Source of the DNA: CAWHMN01 sp051001135
Lineage (GTDB): Bacteria; Acidobacteriota; Terriglobia; Terriglobales; Acidobacteriaceae
NCBI GenBank assembly: GCA_051001135.1
Contig: JBPCNO010000080.1
Span: 1 to 17,395 of the forward strand
Reading direction: 5' to 3'
Length of the DNA: 17,395 nt
The translations under genes and the position numbers were made by a program. The notes below the pieces were generated by a model that was given only the letters and a program-made list of their open reading frames with translations, searched no databases and was not told the origin of the DNA. This document shows positions 14,370-17,395 of this stretch, in pieces; positions within the stretch are counted from its first letter, which is position 1; each line of letters begins with the position of its first letter.

Positions 14370-14414
14370 ATCCTTCGACTCTGACGCTCTTTGAGCGTCT
14401 CCGCTCAGGATGAC
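14370..14414. repeat. Dispersed GATCCTTCGACTC..CCGCTCAGGATGACG repeat with an internal perfect hairpin
   Basis: The outer parts match a dispersed repeat I associate with acidobacterial genomes (GATCCTTCGACTC followed by CCGCTCAGGATGACG). Between them GACGCTC (14383-14389), TTT and GAGCGTC (14393-14399) form a perfect 7-bp hairpin that looks inserted. There is no T-run, so terminator activity for the GH15 gene is doubtful. Confidence 0.6.
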
Positions 14415-14527
14415 GCCCTATCGTTCGATGTATGTACTTCGGGCCAGATGTGCGTTGGCGGACATCCAGCGCCGGCTGGATAGTGAGATTTGGCGTAGAG
14501 AATCAGGGGAGATCGAGAGAGACGCTT

Positions 14528-16588
14528 ATGAGCGAAATCGAGCAAAAGGCAATCAATGCGCTGCGCTTTCTGGCGGTGGATGCGGTAGACAAGGCGAAGA
14601 GCGGACATCCCGGCGCACCGCTGGGCGACGCTCCGATGGCGTACCTGCTGTTCCACAAGTACATGCGGCACAACCCCAAGGATTCGCACTGGCCGAACCG
14701 GGATCGTTTTGTGCTCTCGAACGGGCACGCCTCGGCGCTGCTCTACGGCGTGCTGCACCTGACCGGCTATGACGTGACCATCGACGACCTGAAGGGATTC
14801 CGCCAGTGGGGATCGCGTACGCCGGGGCATCCGGAGTTGGGCGATACCGACGGGGTGGAGGTGACGACCGGCCCGCTGGGGCAGGGGTTCGCCATGGGCG
14901 TGGGCATGGCGGTGGCGGAGCGTCACCTGGCGGCGCGCTTCAACCAGCCGGAGTTCGATGTAGTGGACCACTATACGTACGTGATGTGCTCGGACGGCGA
15001 CCTGATGGAAGGCGTCTCGCATGAGAGCGCGTCGTTGGCCGGCACGCTCGGCCTGGGCAAGCTGATCGCTCTCTATGACGACAACTCCATCTCGCTCGAC
15101 GGGCCGACCGAGCTTTCCTTCACCGAGGACGTGCTGAAGCGCTGCGAGGCGTACCACTGGCACGTGCAGATCGTCGAAGACGGCAACGATCTGGAGGGCA
15201 TCAGCAAGGCGATCGAGGCAGCCAAGGCGGTGAAGAACAAGCCTTCGATGATCGCGGTGCGGACGATCATCGGCTACGGCAGTCCGGTAGCCGGCACCAA
15301 CAAGGCGCACGGCGAGGCGCTGGGCCCGGAGCATACCAAGGCGACGAAGAAGAACCTGGGCTGGCCGGAGGACAAGAGCTTCTGGGTGCCGGAGGATGCC
15401 GGCAAGCACTGGCTTGAGGCGATCGAGCGCGGCGCGAAGTACGAAGAGGAGTGGAAAGAGCTTTTCGGCCGTTACAAAGAGGGGTATCCGGAGCTGGGCG
15501 AGGAGTTCGAGCGTGTGATCTACAAGAAGGCGCTGCCGGATGGCTGGGAGAAGAGTCTGCCGACCTTTGCGGCCGATGCCAAGCCGATCGCGACCCGCTC
15601 GGCCGGCAACACGATCATGAATGCGTTTGCCGCCAAGATCCCGGAGTTTTTCGGTGGCGCGGCGGACCTCTCCACCTCAACCAAGACGGTGATCAAGGAC
15701 GGCGGCAACTTCCACCTCGATCCGGCCGGCCGCAACATCTACTATGGCGTGCGCGAGTTCGGCATGTGCTGCCTGGTGAATGGCATGGCGGTGCACGGCG
15801 GGGTTATTCCCTACGGCTCGACCTTCTTCTGCTTTACCGATTACTGCAAGCCGGCGCTCCGGCTGGCGGCGATTATGAAGTCGCACTCCATCTTCGTCTT
15901 CACGCACGACTCGATTGGTCTGGGCGAGGATGGACCCACGCACCAGCCGATCGAGCACCTGATGATGTTGCGCGCGGTGCCGAACCTGATCGATCTGCGC
16001 CCCGCAGACGCGAACGAGACGGCGGCGGCATGGAAGATTGCGCTGGAGGCTAAGGCGCCGTCGTTCTTCGCGCTCTCACGGCAGGACCTGCCGATCCTGG
16101 ACACGACCAAGCTGGATGTGATGGCGGGCGTGGCCAAGGGTGCGTACATCGTGGAGCAGGGCGCCGATGCGGCCGAGCAACTGGACCTGCTGATTGTGGG
16201 TACCGGAGCGGAGGTGTGGCCGGCACTGGAGGCGGCGAAGAAGCTGAAGGACGAGGGCAAGAAGGTACGGGTGATCTCCATGCCGAGCTGGCGGCTCTTC
16301 GAGCAGCAGAGCCAGGAGTACAAGGACGCGATCTTCCCCGACCACCTGCCCAAGCTGGCGGTGGAGGCGGGCGCGCCGCTGGGCTGGTGGAAGTGGGTGG
16401 GGCGGCACGGCGACGTGATAGGCATGGACCGCTTCGGGGCATCTGCGCCGGGAACGACGGTGCTGGAGAAGTTGGGGTTCAACGCGGAGGGCGTCTATAG
16501 CCGCGCCAAGAAGCTGCTGGAACGCTCGCAGCATGAGACCTCCGCTTCACCGCGGAAGGGCACGGTAGAGCCGGTGGGGGCGCGATGA
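14528..16588 (+). CDS. tkt: Transketolase
   Basis: A 686-residue thiamine-diphosphate enzyme of the non-oxidative pentose-phosphate pathway, moving two-carbon units between ketose and aldose phosphates in the cytoplasm. Visible in order: SGHPGAPLGDAPMAY (H27), NGHASALLY (H67), H101 in TPGHPELG, GPLGQG (115-120), the cofactor/metal motif SDGDLMEGVSHE (155-166), GVREFGM with the catalytic Glu at 410, and DGPTHQPIEHL with H472. These positions agree closely with E. coli TktA. The C-terminal domain shows IVGTGAEVWPALEAAKKL. Full length for the family. I use ATG 14528, where GAGAGA lies upstream and the family starts; the frame is open back to 14432. Its stop overlaps the rpiB start in ATGA, suggesting translational coupling. 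Confidence 0.97.
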   Translation: MSEIEQKAINALRFLAVDAVDKAKSGHPGAPLGDAPMAYLLFHKYMRHNPKDSHWPNRDRFVLSNGHASALLYGVLHLTGYDVTIDDLKGFRQWGSRTPGHPELGDTDGVEVTTGPLGQGFAMGVGMAVAERHLAARFNQPEFDVVDHYTYVMCSDGDLMEGVSHESASLAGTLGLGKLIALYDDNSISLDGPTELSFTEDVLKRCEAYHWHVQIVEDGNDLEGISKAIEAAKAVKNKPSMIAVRTIIGYGSPVAGTNKAHGEALGPEHTKATKKNLGWPEDKSFWVPEDAGKHWLEAIERGAKYEEEWKELFGRYKEGYPELGEEFERVIYKKALPDGWEKSLPTFAADAKPIATRSAGNTIMNAFAAKIPEFFGGAADLSTSTKTVIKDGGNFHLDPAGRNIYYGVREFGMCCLVNGMAVHGGVIPYGSTFFCFTDYCKPALRLAAIMKSHSIFVFTHDSIGLGEDGPTHQPIEHLMMLRAVPNLIDLRPADANETAAAWKIALEAKAPSFFALSRQDLPILDTTKLDVMAGVAKGAYIVEQGADAAEQLDLLIVGTGAEVWPALEAAKKLKDEGKKVRVISMPSWRLFEQQSQEYKDAIFPDHLPKLAVEAGAPLGWWKWVGRHGDVIGMDRFGASAPGTTVLEKLGFNAEGVYSRAKKLLERSQHETSASPRKGTVEPVGAR

Positions 16589-17064
16589 AGATTGCGATCG
16601 CGTGCGACCACGCAGGGTTCGACTTGAAGCAGGAGCTCTGCGCGTTGATCAAGAGCCTGGGTCATGAGGTCAGTGACCTGGGCGCTTATAAGGAAGAGCC
16701 TTCCGACGACTATCCGGATTTTGCCGAGAAGGTGGGGGACGCGCTGGTGGCGAAGCGGGCGGAACGCGGCGTGCTGATCTGCGGCAGCGGCGTGGGCGTG
16801 AGCGTGGCGTCGAACAAGATTCCAGGGGTCCGCGCGGCCATGTGCCACGACTGCTACTCTGCCCATCAGGGCGTGGAGCACGATGACATGAACGTGCTGG
16901 TGCTGGGATCGCGCATCATCGGGTCGGCTCTGGCCGCCGACCTGGTGCGCACCTATCTGAGCGCGAAGTTCAATGCGAACGAGGAGCGGTTCGTACGCCG
17001 GCTGAACAAGGTCAAGGCCATTGAACAGCGGCATATGCCGGAGGCTGCGCAGCAGGGTAAGTAG
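16585..17064 (+). CDS. rpiB: Ribose-5-phosphate isomerase B
   Basis: A 159-residue enzyme interconverting ribose-5-phosphate and ribulose-5-phosphate. Family marks: MKIAIACDHAGFDLK with D8-H9, the catalytic Cys66 in GVLICGSGVGVSVASNK, and H99 in GVEHDDMNVLVLGSR, at the same positions as in E. coli RpiB. Length is normal (about 150). The Thr that follows GxxxCG in E. coli is Ser here, a common substitution. The start ATG overlaps the tkt stop (ATGA at 16585-16588), so the two are certainly in one transcript. RpiB and transketolase act in consecutive steps of the same pathway, and the probable zwf gene follows 238 bases downstream. LacA/RpiB-like allose or galactose-phosphate isomerases share the fold, but the context favours RpiB. 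Confidence 0.95.
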   Translation: MKIAIACDHAGFDLKQELCALIKSLGHEVSDLGAYKEEPSDDYPDFAEKVGDALVAKRAERGVLICGSGVGVSVASNKIPGVRAAMCHDCYSAHQGVEHDDMNVLVLGSRIIGSALAADLVRTYLSAKFNANEERFVRRLNKVKAIEQRHMPEAAQQGK

Positions 17065-17101
17065 CGGCTTAGGACGACCAGCCAGTGAGGGAAGCGAAAG
17101 A

Positions 17102-17130
17102 CCCACCTAGCTGAACCAGGATGGGGCACC
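17102..17130. repeat. Dispersed hairpin repeat, short form, copy 2
   Basis: CCCACCT (17102-17108), a loop and AGGATGGGGCACC (17118-17130), matching the element at 8781-8810 that appears to terminate sodA. Here the stem is weaker and no clean T-run follows. It directly precedes a long-form copy. Confidence 0.7.
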
Positions 17131-17146
17131 CGGCAGATAGTGCGGA

Positions 17147-17213
17147 CCCCACCCTTTGCGCTCCAAGATTCGACGGGCCGGAGCGTACGCGCGGCGCAAA
17201 GAATGGGGCACCC
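17147..17213. repeat. Dispersed hairpin repeat, long form, copy 2
   Basis: CCCCACCCTTTGCGCTCCA (17147-17165) and GCGCAAAGAATGGGGCACCC (17194-17213), the same arms as at 5814-5880 with a similar 28-base interior. It lies between rpiB and the probable zwf start. No T-run follows, so it is at most an mRNA-stabilising or weak attenuating hairpin. Confidence 0.8.
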
Positions 17214-17302
17214 GATTCTCCGTCAGAATGAGAATGAACGAGCGGCCTCAACATAACAGTGAGTGAACCAAACAGCGGCGAAGCAGAAAGCGGAGAGACG
17301 AG

Positions 17303-17395
17303 ATGGCGACGATCACGCAAGCCCATGTGGCAGCAGAGAACCTAAAGGCGCCGCGACCAGACGAGCGCATACCCGAGCCCACGGTGGTGGTGATC
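17303..17395 (+). CDS. zwf: Probable glucose-6-phosphate dehydrogenase, N-terminal fragment (runs off right edge)
   Basis: Only the first 31 codons are present: ATG at 17303 with GGAGAG five bases before it, then MATITQAHVAAENLKAPRPD and RIPEPTVVVI. The pattern of a short charged lead-in followed by PEPTVVVI matches the beginning of bacterial glucose-6-phosphate dehydrogenases, where FGASGDLTKRKL (the NADP-binding motif) would come next, just outside the window. The position after tkt and rpiB fits the first oxidative step of the pentose-phosphate pathway. The diagnostic motif is not visible, so this stays a well-supported guess. Confidence 0.72.
   Translation, partial: MATITQAHVAAENLKAPRPDERIPEPTVVVI

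Noticed and set aside
14405..15409. 334-codon minus-strand open frame over transketolase
   Set aside because: Antisense shadow of a gene with a complete set of thiamine-diphosphate motifs; no domain in it.
17069..17326. 85-codon minus-strand open frame near the right edge
   Set aside because: Consists of the two hairpin repeats read through and overlaps the probable zwf start.
1..17395. CRISPR array, tRNA, rRNA, riboswitch
   Set aside because: I saw no regularly spaced repeats, no cloverleaf with the usual conserved bases and no recognisable riboswitch core; small structured RNAs cannot be excluded by eye.

Overview
This window looks like chromosomal DNA of a high-GC, Gram-negative-type soil bacterium. 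It is probably an acidobacterium of the Terriglobia (Granulicella/Terriglobus/Edaphobacter type). That placement is inference, from the GC-rich coding style, the set of genes, a Tat-exported glycoamylase, and dispersed hairpin repeats containing CCACCCTTTGCGC and GCGCAAAGAATGGGGCACCC; no marker gene here proves it. I saw no tRNA, rRNA, CRISPR array or transposase.

Layout. At 1-1119 (minus) is the bulk of tsaD, cut by the left edge. Diverging from it are a CCA-adding/poly(A) polymerase-type nucleotidyltransferase (1251-2612) and a YceH-family protein (2767-3417), both plus. Next comes a markedly AT-richer stretch (about 3420-5700) with two genes of different base composition: a secreted, probably envelope-associated protein of unknown function (3625-4794) and a papain-like C1A cysteine peptidase without signal peptide or propeptide (4869-5666). 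Three minus-strand housekeeping genes follow: a NUDIX hydrolase (5922-6482), a large APC-type permease with a C-terminal soluble domain (6734-8647), and a Mn-type superoxide dismutase starting at TTG behind a perfect Shine-Dalgarno (8863-9480). A polysaccharide section comes next: a Tat-exported PF10091/GH144-like glycoamylase (9837-11264, plus), a small DoxX-like membrane protein overlapping its stop tail to tail (11261-11641, minus), and a GH15 glucoamylase (11796-14243, plus). The right end is a pentose-phosphate cluster on the plus strand: transketolase, ribose-5-phosphate isomerase B (4-base ATGA overlap) and the first 31 codons of a probable glucose-6-phosphate dehydrogenase running off the right edge.

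How the genes fit together: the GH15 enzyme and perhaps the GH144-like enzyme release glucose, which could feed the pentose-phosphate genes next door; this is inference from proximity. tsaD and the CCA enzyme both serve tRNA maturation. Most of the window is ordinary core genome. The parts worth a second look are the AT-rich two-gene cassette, the dispersed hairpin repeats (one appears to serve as the sodA terminator), and a recurring pattern of short (10-19 bp) perfect or near-perfect tandem duplications just upstream of genes, one of which covers the tsaD start codon.
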